DNA of 64,000 nt from contig CP136062.1 in the NCBI GenBank assembly GCA_032622095.1, positions 229,598,578-229,662,577 on the forward strand, in the 5' to 3' direction. The notes under the pieces are model-generated. The model saw only the letters and a program-made list of their open reading frames with translations, was not told where the DNA came from and did no database searches. A program made the position numbers and the translations under genes. Shown here one piece after another: positions 55,077 to 64,000 of this stretch. This DNA comes from Siphonodentalium dalli. Lineage: Eukaryota > Mollusca > Scaphopoda > Gadilida > Siphonodentaliidae. Position 1 is the stretch's first letter. The number at the start of each line of letters is the position of its first letter.

Positions 55077-55690
55077 CATATATATAAGGACCAAGTCTTC
55101 TTGGTTCACAACACCTTGGGACATCGGTTGGGTTGATGCTGTTTTGGACAGAGTCCTGTCCCGTTACTCTTCTATAATAGACTTTACACCCAGATTCATG
55201 GGCGGGAGTTATCTTGCTTATATGTCTTCGGATTAAGTCAAAAGAAACCTTTGCATATAAAAGATAAAGGGCAGCCTTTCCCAAGAATGATGATATCAAA
55301 CATGCTTATATCAGAGGTCCGTTATATGTCAAAGCAATGAGATTTATAAGTAAACAATGCCTTGTTTTACAGAGAATTTCGGTTTGTCGCACTATCAGAA
55401 AATGCATGTAAACATACATTAAACAATTGTATCATTGCTATACCCTTTTCTATCATGGTAAATGATATATCATTTTGAAGACAGATCAATTAATTAACAA
55501 GTCAGATGATTAATGACATTCAGGGGTTTACTTGAATGCCCTGGCTGGCTCCACGTGTACATGTAGTACGTCTTTTGAATGAAAGTCCATTATAGAAGAA
55601 CAACAGGGCGGGACTCCGTCCAAAATAGCTTCAACCCAACTGATATCCCAAGCTGTTGTGTACTGAGAAGACTTGGTCTACATATATATG
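55077..55690. mobile_element. Element with ~130-bp inverted ends (family DD), intron 15a-15b
   Basis: catatatataaggaccaagt at the left and acttggtctacatatatatg at the right belong to ~130-bp diverged inverted ends that include TTGGGTTGATGCTGTTTTGG. About 610 bp. A second, shorter copy lies in the next inter-exon intron. Confidence 0.65.
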
Positions 55691-55710
55691 ACAATATTTT
55701 GAGATATTAA

Positions 55711-55996
55711 CCCTTTGAGCGCCAGGTCCGATTTTTGTATCAACCCATATACCCTGTGCCAATGCATTCTCTTATACATGCGAGTCGACCATAGGTCACC
55801 TCGCATATATAAGACAATGCATTGGCCTAACAATTTTTCATCAGTTGTTATTATTTTTTACAATTTTTTACAATTTTAATAATTTTTTAAAAATCTAAAA
55901 AAATAAATATATGTTTTTAATTTTTTAATTTTTTTAGGGCCGATTTTACAGACCGTAAATTAGGGCCGATGAGATCGGCCCCTGGCACTGAAAGGG
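55711..55996. mobile_element. TTAA-flanked MITE (CCCTTTGAGCGCCAGG ends)
   Basis: TTAA at 55707-55710 and 55997-56000, one family B hairpin (55750-55830), and cctggcactgaaaggg at the right. It ends 51 bp upstream of exon 15b. Confidence 0.75.
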
Positions 55997-56047
55997 TTAA
56001 ATTGGATTTTGCACGTATTCTCAAATCATGTCTTCATTTTCCTACAG

Positions 56048-56225
56048 TATATACAGTTAATGGAGAACCATTCCATTTGTCTCAGCAAGTTGGCGTATAC
56101 GAAGTGCTGAAATCAACATCCCCACACCGGCAAATATTACGGCAGACTGTTCACTACCATCCAATCGAATGGTGCCCCATCATTAATAATCCATTTCCCG
56201 TAAACCTTATCGGGAATTATAACTG
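56048..56225 (+). CDS. GALC: GALC exon 15b (alternative, most human-like)
   Basis: The exon reads VYTVNGEPFHLSQQVGVYEV, LKSTSPHRQILRQTVHYHPI, EWCPIINNPFPVNLIGNYNW. It aligns best to human (TGVFEYFTNIE...[28 protein letters not shown]). It keeps the Trp at residue 523 (human about 524) and ends Asn-Tyr-Asn-Trp, which with Ser from exon 16 restores the conserved N-W-S/T sequon. Strong acceptor ttttcctacAG, donor GTAGGT, phases 1 and 2, 178 bases. Presumed ancestral/default copy. Confidence 0.92.
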
Positions 56226-56267
56226 GTAGGTTATCAGCTGAATGGTGTAATCCTAAAATATTCCTGT

Positions 56268-56440
56268 CATTTGCAGAATGAGGTCCCAGAGGGTAAATTT
56301 AGTGATGGTATCCCGCACACCGGGCTGGCATCAACACATTCACCCTCTGGGGACCTAATTCTGCTTAGGCCTCAAATGCTATGGGAGACATAGGATCAGA
56401 TTGAAGTTCCCCAGTTGAAGTTGGTGATGTTCACTTATTG
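56268..56440. mobile_element. Family C copy after exon 15b
   Basis: Palindrome (GCAGAATGAGGTCCCAGAGG and reverse) at 56275-56370, then part of the core segment, cut by the DD element. Confidence 0.55.
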
Positions 56441-56444
56441 GAAT

Positions 56445-56915
56445 GATGCTGTTTTTAGACCGAGTCCCACCTCGTTGCACTTCTATAACAGAATCGTGGG
56501 TGGGGGTTATATTGCTTGTATGTTTTCAGATTAGGTCAAATGGAAGCTTTACGCATATGAACATAGAGGGCAGCCTTTCCCAAGCATGATATCAAACATG
56601 CATATATCAGAGGTCTATATATAAGAGATATATAAGTAAACAAAACATAGTTTTCCAGAGAATTTTGATTTGTCGCACTATCAGAAAATGCATGTATCAT
56701 GGTAGGTGTATCATTTTGAAGAAAGATTAATCGCGACATGTCAAGTGATCAATCACATTCAGTGGTTTACATGAATGCCCGGGCTCCACATTTACATGCA
56801 GTAAGTCTTTTGAATGAACGACTGTTATAGAAGAGCAATGGGGCGGAACTCGGTCCAAAAACAGCATCATCCCAACCGATATCCCAAGCTGTTGTGGACC
56901 AAGAAGGCTCAACAC
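56445..56915. mobile_element. Second DD element, intron 15b-15c
   Basis: gatgctgtttttagaccgag at the left pairs with ctcggtccaaaaacagcatc near 56850. The left end is truncated relative to the right, which continues with ccgatatcccaagctgttgt. Same family as 55077-55690. Confidence 0.6.
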
Positions 56916-57049
56916 AGACAATGCGTAATGTTCTCCACCTTGGTCATTTTGAACTTTCTGCCACCAGCAATTTTTCTGTAGTTTTTGTACCTGCATAGAA
57001 TATATATATATATACATCATTACAACTACAGAATGTCTTTAAATGGAAA

Positions 57050-57430
57050 TCTGGGGACTGCATAGTGGGCTAGCATCACCAAATTCACCCTCTGGGGACC
57101 TTATTCTGCATGGCCTCATCTGCTATGGGAGACATAGACTCAGATTGGAGTTCACAAATGGTGAATATTGTGATATACACTGATTGGGAACCTCGATTAT
57201 GCAATTTGTCGTCTGCCAATTTGGGGATATAGAGAAACTAAACTAAATAATAAATAGAATCTATGTGAAGAAGTTTCTATAGAAATTTGTTAATAAAGAA
57301 ACTTTCCAGAGAAGATGAGGCCAAAACAGAATGAGGTCTCCAGAGGGTGAATTTAGTGATGCTAGCCCACATAGTCACTAAATTCACTCTCTGGGAACCT
57401 CATTCTGCAAATGGCCGGCACTATATTTTG
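57050..57430. mobile_element. Family C composite before exon 15c
   Basis: Half palindrome at 57055-57115, core as in 27180-27360, full palindrome at 57327-57412. It ends about 30 bp before the exon 15c acceptor. Confidence 0.6.
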
Positions 57431-57457
57431 AGGTCTCTTCCCCGTTTTATATTGTAG

Positions 57458-57632
57458 AATATGCGGAGTTCCAAGGGCCCTATAATTTAGCACCACAAAA
57501 CGGCGTGTATGAAGTGATGCACACAAGTGACAAAATACACGGCAACGTACTCAGACAAGTCATTCTGCATGAACCAATCGAAAGCTGCCGCAATTTCATG
57601 CCATTTTTGAGCAATGTGATTGGACAATTTTG
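57458..57632 (+). CDS. GALC: GALC exon 15c (alternative, third copy)
   Basis: The exon reads EYAEFQGPYNLAPQNGVYEV, MHTSDKIHGNVLRQVILHEP, IESCRNFMPFLSNVIGQFW. It shares NGVYEV and LRQ with 15b but has Ser where 15a/15b and human have the Trp before the Cys/Ala. It ends Gly-Gln-Phe-Trp and so lacks the sequon. No stops, strong acceptor gttttatattgtAG, donor GTATGT, phases 1 and 2, 175 bases. Open frame and kept phase argue that it is under selection. Confidence 0.87.
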
Positions 57633-57839
57633 GTATGTTGACTGAAATGAGTTATTTTCACACTATGCAGGGCAGAAAGTTTAATAATTTTTAATTTGTT
57701 TTTAATTTTTATTTATATAAGTTAACTACATACAGTGATGTTATAGAAACATATATGTAAGCAAACACATCATTTTAATAAATTTTTTACACCTTTGGAA
57801 AAAAAGGTCGTATTATGTAATCAGTTTAGCCATCCAACT

Positions 57840-58800
57840 GTCCGTCAGAATGTCCGTCTGTCCATCCATCCATTAACATTTTTGGTTCCTATCGATAACT
57901 CAAGTTTGGATTATTTGATCTGAACCAAAGTTGGTATGTGTATTTCCCAGCTGATAGTACAGGCCAAGTTCGAATATGGGTTCCGTCCAATTATTTTTAC
58001 ATGAGTTACGGCCCTTTTTTGACTTAGAATTTGACTGTCTGTTAACATTTTTGGTTTCCAGACGATAACTCCAGTGTGGATTATTTGATCTGAACCAAAG
58101 TTGGTATGTGTATTTTCCAGCTAAAGATACAGGCCATTTTCGAATATGGGCTCTGTCCAATTATTTTTACATGAATTACGGCCCTTTTTGTCCCCCGACG
58201 TTCTGAAAGAAAAGGGGGACTATAGAAACATTCGTTCGTCCGTCCGTCACACCTTTGAGTACCTTCATGGTGTAATCATCTCCTCCTACAAATTTCATCC
58301 CAGAGATTTGAAACTTCAGAATAGTGTTGACAATATATTGAAGATGTGCAACATATATATAGATGATGGAATTTTTTTGTTTTGACTGAGTTATTAACCC
58401 TTTTCGACTTAGAAAATTAAAAAAAAAATTATAATTTTCAGTATGAGGGTACCTTCATGGTGTAATCAACTCCTCCAACAGTTTTCATCCTAGAGATTTG
58501 AAACTTCAGAATATTGTTGCCCACATATTGGAGATGTGCAACATGTATATAGATGATTTTCGACTTTTTCAACATTTAAAAAAATATCTTTAACAAAGCG
58601 GCATCGACTTGCCACGTTGTCGGGGGACACTGTGGTTGGCTAACCTTTTATTCTACTAAAATTTGACCGATTTCATAACATTTCGGTTTCGGACCAATAA
58701 CTCCTGTTTGGATTATTTGATTTTAACCAAAGCTGGTATGTGTGTTTCCCAGCTAAAACTACAGGCCAAGTTCAAATATGGGTTCTCAACACCATTGTGA
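57840..58800. repeat. ~165-bp tandem units of a dispersed repeat
   Basis: Units with cgataactccagtgtggatt, atttgatctgaaccaaagtt and ggtatgtgtatttcccagct occur near 57890, 58065 and 58690. A different repeat starting GTCCCCCGACGTTCTGAAAG and ending gttgtcgggggacac lies inside (58190-58630), itself with two internal ~250-bp copies. Confidence 0.6.
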
Positions 58801-59392
58801 TTTTTTTGGGAGATTGATTCCATTCGACACCAAAATATTGAGTTGCGGGGATTAGTGAGCGCTATAATGGTATGTTGTAAACAACATGGTATAGTGTTAA
58901 CCAAGGTTCACTTAGTGGGATCCCCCCCCCCCCCCGGTGTTGAGTGTTTTGTTTATCACACACTCTTTACATACTGTACTGTAACATAATATGGCTTTTG
59001 TTTACAAACATGGCATACGATATTGACAATAACATGCTATTTATGCGATATTTATGATCGGCATAAGAACAAAATATGTCTATATTGTAATATTTCTTTC
59101 TGTTCATGGTGGTGTTAACAGATGTGACTATTTTAACAGCACTACCCACTGTGAAGGCCATCCGTATCTTTAAACATTTAAACTTTCTACATTCTTTATC
59201 GCTCCATTGACATTATCCCCTTTCCAAGTTGAACTTCAGTTTCATTGACAAATTTAATTAATTTACAGTTTTGTTTGCTCTCTCATTGAGGATAAAGGTT
59301 TTACATGTATGTTTGCTCTCTCATTGAGGGTAAAGCTTTTTCATACCGTAAAGTAATAAAGAAAGAAATTTAATCTGAAATATGTGGTTTAA
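58801..59392. other. Intron 15c-16, nothing recognised
   Basis: Contains a poly-C run of about 16 near 58923 and a short duplicated phrase (gtttgctctctcattgaggg at 59270-59335). No other feature supported. Confidence 0.4.
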
Positions 59393-59838
59393 TTTAAAGG
59401 TCCATTTAATTTTCGAGTCACCGATTATTTTGTTTATAGTGCCTTGATATATGGTTTTAATAACAATCTACGCCATAAAATATGATTAAAATACTACAAT
59501 TCATCACCATTAGAAACCATAGAAAGATTTCCCCGTTATGGCTCCCAGAATGCAACAGAATTCAAACTAAAAATGTATTTTCAATGGAAGGGGAATAACT
59601 TTATATCTTAATATATAGAGTTATTCCCCTTCCATTGAAAATAATACTTTTGCAGAAGCTTTAGCACAAACATGCTGTCGGTATCTCAACAAAAACAACA
59701 TGTTCACTGTTTATTACATCGAATAAGTTGAAAATATAATGTTTTGGAGCTTCCTCTTTCAAATGGTACATGTATATAATATGGCATATATTTTATATAA
59801 CATGATCTGGGGTTCGAAAATTAAGTGGGCCTTTTAAA
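59393..59838. mobile_element. Family S MITE, upstream of exon 16
   Basis: TTTAAAGGTCCATTTAATTT to AAAATTAAGTGGGCCTTTTAAA, as in 44134-44588. It ends 104 bp before exon 16. Confidence 0.7.
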
Positions 59839-59942
59839 GTATATTCTTGTCTCTAGTTTTGAAGAGTTGATCCTTCTAACTTGTGATGTGGTTTGATATT
59901 CTTTTTCATCTTTCATTATGCCGTTTTTGCGTATGATTACAG

Positions 59943-60112
59943 GAGCGATATTTATGTTGAGATAGACACGTCGATTGTTGGTGTGAATGCCACAGATGGC
60001 GTCTTCGTCGCAGCTCGTATAGACACTGGTGGCTGTCAAACATTTATGGCGACTGGGATATATTTCTTCATATTTCCCAAAAAGAATGAGTTCAAGGTCA
60101 CAGGGGATTTAG
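59943..60112 (+). CDS. GALC: GALC exon 16: lectin domain
   Basis: The exon reads SDIYVEIDTSIVGVNATDGV, FVAARIDTGGCQTFMATGIY and FFIFPKKNEFKVTGDL, matching human [25 protein letters not shown]...GIFFWIFANGSYRVTGDL. NAT is a sequon. Acceptor gattacAG at 59941-59942 in phase 2, donor GTAATT at 60113, phase 1. Its first base completes the Trp codon of whichever exon 15 is used. Confidence 0.93.
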
Positions 60113-60351
60113 GTAATTAATTAAATTATCAACTCCTCAATTTTTAAACAGGTCTCCCACAATCTGAATTCAACCATTTAAAACATTTTAAAAAGCTAGT
60201 CCCCCCTCTCCACCACCAGATATTTTCGATGAAATTATCAGATGTAATATCTAGAATGCAATTTGGGAAAAGTATATTTCGGTCCAGCGCGGAACCTGGT
60301 TTTCTGTATTTTCGCAATCCCAGTGCCATACCATTGATGGCAATTGCAAGT

Positions 60352-60563
60352 AGAGTAATGCCCTAAGTAATCGACTCCTTAACCACAGCAGAATTATGGG
60401 TAACTTTTCAGGATTTAGTCGGAAATATGGCTTGTTGCCATTCATCGGAAAGCTCCCACTGAGAGCTTTCCGATGAATGGCAACAAGCGATATTTCCGAC
60501 TAAATCCTGAAAAGTTACCCATAATTCTGCAGTGGTTAAGGAGTTGATTATTTAGGGCATTGC
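60352..60563. mobile_element. Family D palindromic MITE
   Basis: gagtaatgccctaagtaatc to its reverse complement (ending gggcattgc); arms about 100 bp with few mismatches. The ends have decayed, so the TA flanks are not clear. Confidence 0.65.
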
Positions 60564-60597
60564 ATGTAGTTTCCATTTTCCTATTGCCTTGTATTAA

Positions 60598-60834
60598 CCC
60601 TTTGAGTGCCAGGTCCGATTTTTGTATCAACCCATATACCCTGTGCCAATGCATTCTCTTATATATGCGAGTCGCCTAACAATTTTTCAACATTTGTTAT
60701 TATTTTTTACAATATTTTACAATTTTAATAATTTTTTTAAAATCTAAAAAAAAAAAAAGTTTTTTATTTTTTTAGGACCGTTTTTACAGACCGTAAATTA
60801 GGGCCGATGAGATCGGCCCCTACAACTGAAAGGG
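60598..60834. mobile_element. TTAA-flanked MITE with damaged hairpin
   Basis: TTAA at 60594-60597 and 60835-60838; CCCTTTGAGTGCCAGG left end and tacaactgaaaggg right end. Only half of the family B hairpin remains (60643-60680). Confidence 0.7.
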
Positions 60835-61095
60835 TTAATTAAAGCTTAAAATATACTTAGGAAATTTTGGTGCCAGATCGGGCCGAGCATCTTTTACAAC
60901 ATTTAGACCCAATTGAATGGTAATAGGTTGTCTTATGTGTCATCATGAATCTCTTTACTTTCATCATAAAAACAAACATGCTAACAATTTACATGCAACA
61001 GCATTTTTCAATTATTTGTGTGCTGTCTGATTTTGGATTATTTTGATCAAACTCACATAATGCCAGTATTATTTGTTCCGACTGTCTATCTTCAG

Positions 61096-61169
61096 CCCAG
61101 ACAAACACACTGACACATGGAAAGCTGAGTGGGCTAAAACCATGGAACAATCTCTCTCTGCTGATTAAG
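61096..61169 (+). CDS. GALC: GALC exon 17: lectin domain
   Basis: The exon reads AQTNTLTHGKLSGLKPWNNL then SLLIK. It is aligned by position to human [26 protein letters not shown]: the Gly-Lys/Gly-Arg turn, the Trp and the alternating hydrophobic strand agree, though overall identity is low. NLS is a possible sequon. Acceptor tatcttcAG at 61094-61095 in phase 1; donor GTAGGC at 61170, phase 0. It is the least certain exon, but phase and length (74, as expected) fit. Confidence 0.78.
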
Positions 61170-61227
61170 GTAGGCACTTTAAGGCAAAGCTTGATTGTTT
61201 AGTACTGGTACTGACACTAGGTATCAA

Positions 61228-61520
61228 GCCTGTAAATAGTGTGTCTGTAATTTGCAGAATGAAGTCCCCAGAGGGTGAATTTAGTGATGCTATATATATA
61301 TAGAGTTATTCCCCTTCCATTGAAAATAATAGACTTTTGCAGAAACTTTAACACAAAACACATCGTCTGTCTGTATCTTAACAAAAACAACATGTTCATA
61401 GTTTATTACATTGAATAAGTTGAAAATACAATGTTTTGGAGCTTCCTCTTTCAAATGGTGTATAATATGGCATCTATTTTTATATAACGTGATCTGGGGG
61501 TACGAAAATTAAGGCAAAGC
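61228..61520. mobile_element. Truncated family C joined to truncated family S
   Basis: A family C left arm (GAATGAAGTCCCCAGAGGGT) stops at a short TATA run near 61292, and a family S right portion follows to 61514. Confidence 0.55.
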
Positions 61521-61797
61521 TTGTTTAGTACCTCATACGAGTACCCAATCTGTTGTTGGCATATAATGATACTGAGTCTAATGTATTCCCATCAACTTTT
61601 CGTTTGTTGGAACGCTTGCGGTCTTCCCCCAAATTACATCACATCACACTAATTAATCGTTTTGATTGGACACTTTTATCTTGGTGCTACTAATAGTGAA
61701 TTCTGATTGGAGCTACTGACATGAAAACTTGCAGATCCGGAAATAGAAAGTTGACAAAAAATATTCAGCCATCTATTTAAGAGGGATCATTATTAAA
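61521..61797. other. Intron 17, nothing recognised
   Basis: AT-rich intron without supported features. Confidence 0.35.
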
Positions 61798-61798
61798 T

Positions 61799-62233
61799 AC
61801 CCTGTGCCAATGCATTCTCTTATATATGCGAGTTGACCATAGGTCGCCTCGCATATATAAGAGAATGCATTGGCCTAACAATTTTTGTACAATATTCAGA
61901 CCCACTCTAGAATAGCTTTACCTTGCAGGGAGCCCCACACATATATAGAAGCATATAGAAGAGTGTCGTCTGCTCATGTTTGTCTGGGGCTCTGTATGGG
62001 TGAAATTATAAAATTATAAATTATAAAACTTAGATTTCCCTGCAGGGAGCCCCACACATATAGAGAAGCATGTGTACTGAGTGTCGTCTGCTCATGTTTT
62101 ATGGGGCTCTGTATCCGTGAAATTATAAAATTGTTAAAGAATATAAGAAAAAATTAGGCCAATGCATTCTCTTATATATGCGAGGCGACCTATGGTCGAC
62201 TCGCATATATAAGAGAATGCATTGGCACAGGGT
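61799..62233. mobile_element. Composite of two family B hairpins around two GGGAGCCCC units
   Basis: Hairpins at 61799-61880 and 62153-62233 in opposite orientation enclose two tandem units of GCAGGGAGCCCCACACATAT...GGGGCTCTGTAT. The arrangement resembles 7503-7733 plus a second end. Confidence 0.65.
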
Positions 62234-64000
62234 ATTTGAAATTATTGGTGAAGGTGATGACTAGCCATCCTGATTGAGTATGTTTCCCGTATGTAGTGTC
62301 TTTACTGAATAAGGGACTCCAATAAATATACAATATATATATTAATACAATACCTGCTTCGATCATCACAAAGGTAATTTTCCATAATTAATGAATACAA
62401 ATATCTGCCTTCCGCATCAATTTGAGAAATAAATTCCCTGAGAAACTAATTTTTGTGTTTAAAGGTGATTATCTCTTTGTAAACATGTATTATATAGTTA
62501 CTGGGGTATAAAATATTAGATCTGAATCGAAGACTCCTGTCCGGAAATGATTCTATCGATTAATATTCATTTTATTTCAAATATTTTCTGGTCTAAAAAG
62601 GTGTGGTTGTTTAGCTAACAAACAATAGTGGTTACTGTTAACAGAGGCCAGAAATTTTATGGTGTAATTTTGTCACAAATAAACATTAATTATACTCATT
62701 GTCGCTTATTACTATGGAATATGACAATACAATCAATCAATCTGCGATATTTGACGTTCGATATGTAACCATAGGAACAGCCTAATGCTCTCTATTGCTA
62801 TATGGTATCACACGAATGGTCTGTTCGAAAAATAGACAAATAAAAGGTCCCAATAAAATTTTCGAAATAAAATCAATATTAATTGGTAGAAGCCTTTCTG
62901 GACAGGGGTCTTCAGTTCATATTTATTATTTTATACCCACGCAACTATTTCAAATTTGTTATTTAAAGAGATATTAAATCTATCTTTAATATCTGGCCAA
63001 ACCCTATAGAAATACACAGTGAAATTTCACAAAAATTTGAGCAAACATTTTAGTCAAAATATTTTAGACTATACAATGAAATTTCACTGATATTCTAATT
63101 AACTCATGATCTTTTCTGAAATTTGTAATAATATGTGCTTACATTTATATCTATCAGTAATCTCATTGGCATTCACTCTTATTAACAAATCCCAATTTCT
63201 GCGGTATCATGTCTCCAAGATTTTTAGGAAAATTCGGATGAAATATTCTTTTAGACCACAGTTAATTAAAATTCTGTTTGCGTCAGTCGAGATTTTAAAC
63301 AACTGATGTGTAATTATCTTGACATATTCATATCGTATGGTCATAAGAAACTTGCTAGGAATATGGAACAGCATGTGTCATTATCTGTGTTACGTTAGTA
63401 ATTGAGAGCTACCTGAACAAACATGATGACATGACCATAAAATTTGAAAATCGGAAGTAAACGTTCCAGTCAGTGCACCAATTTCTTGCAAACTTGCTTT
63501 TGATCGGGTGCAACTAAATAATTAAAGCTATTTGAATGTGGACAATTATTTGACAAAAACAAACATGATACGGCGATTGACGCTAAACTGACTTTCAAAT
63601 AACTGTGGCCAAATAACACCAAAATGTGTTGATTTCACCAAAATTTCACTTTGATTTTCTCTTGGGAAGCCAGGGCTGCCACGATTCATCGCGATTTTAA
63701 TGCATCGTATTGGGAGGGTGCGATGTGATACAAAAGCAATTCATGTATCAGAGTTATCAATAGCTAGTCAGAGATCCAAACTTTTCCTTTCAAAACTTCC
63801 CATCTAGGGACTGTAATAGCTGTTATAGTTTATAATACCTGGCCATGATTTTTGTCATTTTAGTTAGGTCTTGAAATTTATGTCAATGAATATGTTGAGG
63901 TGAACACTGATGAGAATATACATACAAAAAATGATTAATTGGTTCATATAGTTTTCACAGCCATTAGTTGCCAAAAAATTGCATCGTTATGCACATCGCA
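62234..64000. other. Intron 17 continued; no terminal exon seen
   Basis: I searched for the end of the lectin domain (a Gly-x-Ala-x-Ile-Gly strand and a Phe-Asp-Asn motif near the C-terminus) and found none in any frame. Near 63668 a segment CAGGGCTGCCACGATTCATC looks like the start of a hAT-type element that may run out of the window. Otherwise AT-rich intron. Confidence 0.5.

Larger units (their letters stand above)
312..64000 (+). other. GALC: GALC gene span, 3' end outside window
   Basis: The gene encodes galactocerebrosidase, which removes galactose from galactosylceramide and psychosine in the lysosome. Seventeen exon positions were found by matching the six-frame peptides to the GALC family order and then fixing GT-AG borders and phase. 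Exon lengths are 147, 69, 64, 89, 165, 39, 128, 118, 38, 125, 140, 90, 90, 142, 175/178/175, 170 and 74. The sum is 1863 or 1866 bases, divisible by three. Domain order follows the known fold: signal peptide, a short strand of the beta-sandwich, TIM barrel (exons 2 to 10 or 11), rest of the beta-sandwich (exons 11-14), lectin domain (from exon 15). The final exon, holding the end of the lectin domain, is absent. Symbol assigned by homology. Confidence 0.93.

Noticed and set aside
53738-57632. Exons 15a-15c all included in one protein
   Set aside because: Phases forbid it: two or three copies in series shift the frame and meet stops at or near the junction.
1-64000. tRNA or rRNA genes
   Set aside because: I saw no cloverleaf with conserved A and B boxes and no rRNA core sequence; the many hairpins are MITE arms.

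Overview
The window is eukaryotic DNA from an intron-rich, MITE-rich animal genome. It contains one host gene: the 5' and central part of an invertebrate galactocerebrosidase (GALC, glycoside hydrolase family 59, lysosomal beta-galactosylceramidase) on the + strand. The gene starts with an ATG at 312 and has 17 exon positions up to 61169. The last exon (about 48 residues in the human enzyme) is not visible and probably lies past 64000. Every junction is GT-AG, phases match throughout, and the assembled frame is 621 or 622 codons (human enzyme about 669). The catalytic glutamates fall at residues 182 (Trp-Asn-Glu) and 257 (Ala-Ser-Glu). The repeat styles and the gene suggest a marine invertebrate, most likely a lophotrochozoan such as a mollusc, but the species cannot be named from the sequence.

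Layout. 1-311: upstream region with a perfect 24-bp palindrome and two CLEAR-like E-boxes, as expected of a TFEB/MITF-type lysosomal gene. 312-8361: exons 1 and 2, separated by a MULE relic and a ~3.3-kb diverged satellite-like array. 8362-19087: exons 3-5, with nested TTAA, TA and hAT-like insertions. 19088-38384: exons 6-10; intron 9 carries an antisense non-LTR retrotransposon with an intact 1153-codon ORF. 38385-48143: exons 11-14. 48144-53737: intron 14 with three large minisatellites. 53738-57632: three diverged copies of the exon that opens the lectin domain. 57633-61169: exons 16 and 17. 61170-64000: no further exon seen.

Two things stand out. First, exon 15 exists in three diverged, phase-identical versions (15a, 15b, 15c). 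Their lengths (175, 178, 175) force a frameshift and stop if two are joined or all are skipped, so they look mutually exclusive. They differ at an active-site-lining Trp position and at an N-glycosylation sequon. Second, at least five exon edges lie inside short tandem arrays that repeat the splice site itself: acceptors of exons 2, 10 and 14, and donors of exons 4 and 11. Reading into the extra copies gives a stop codon in each case I checked. The introns are otherwise filled by several families of hairpin MITEs (TTAA-flanked, TA-flanked, 8-bp-TSD hAT-like), some of whose pre-insertion sites can be recognised elsewhere in the same window.
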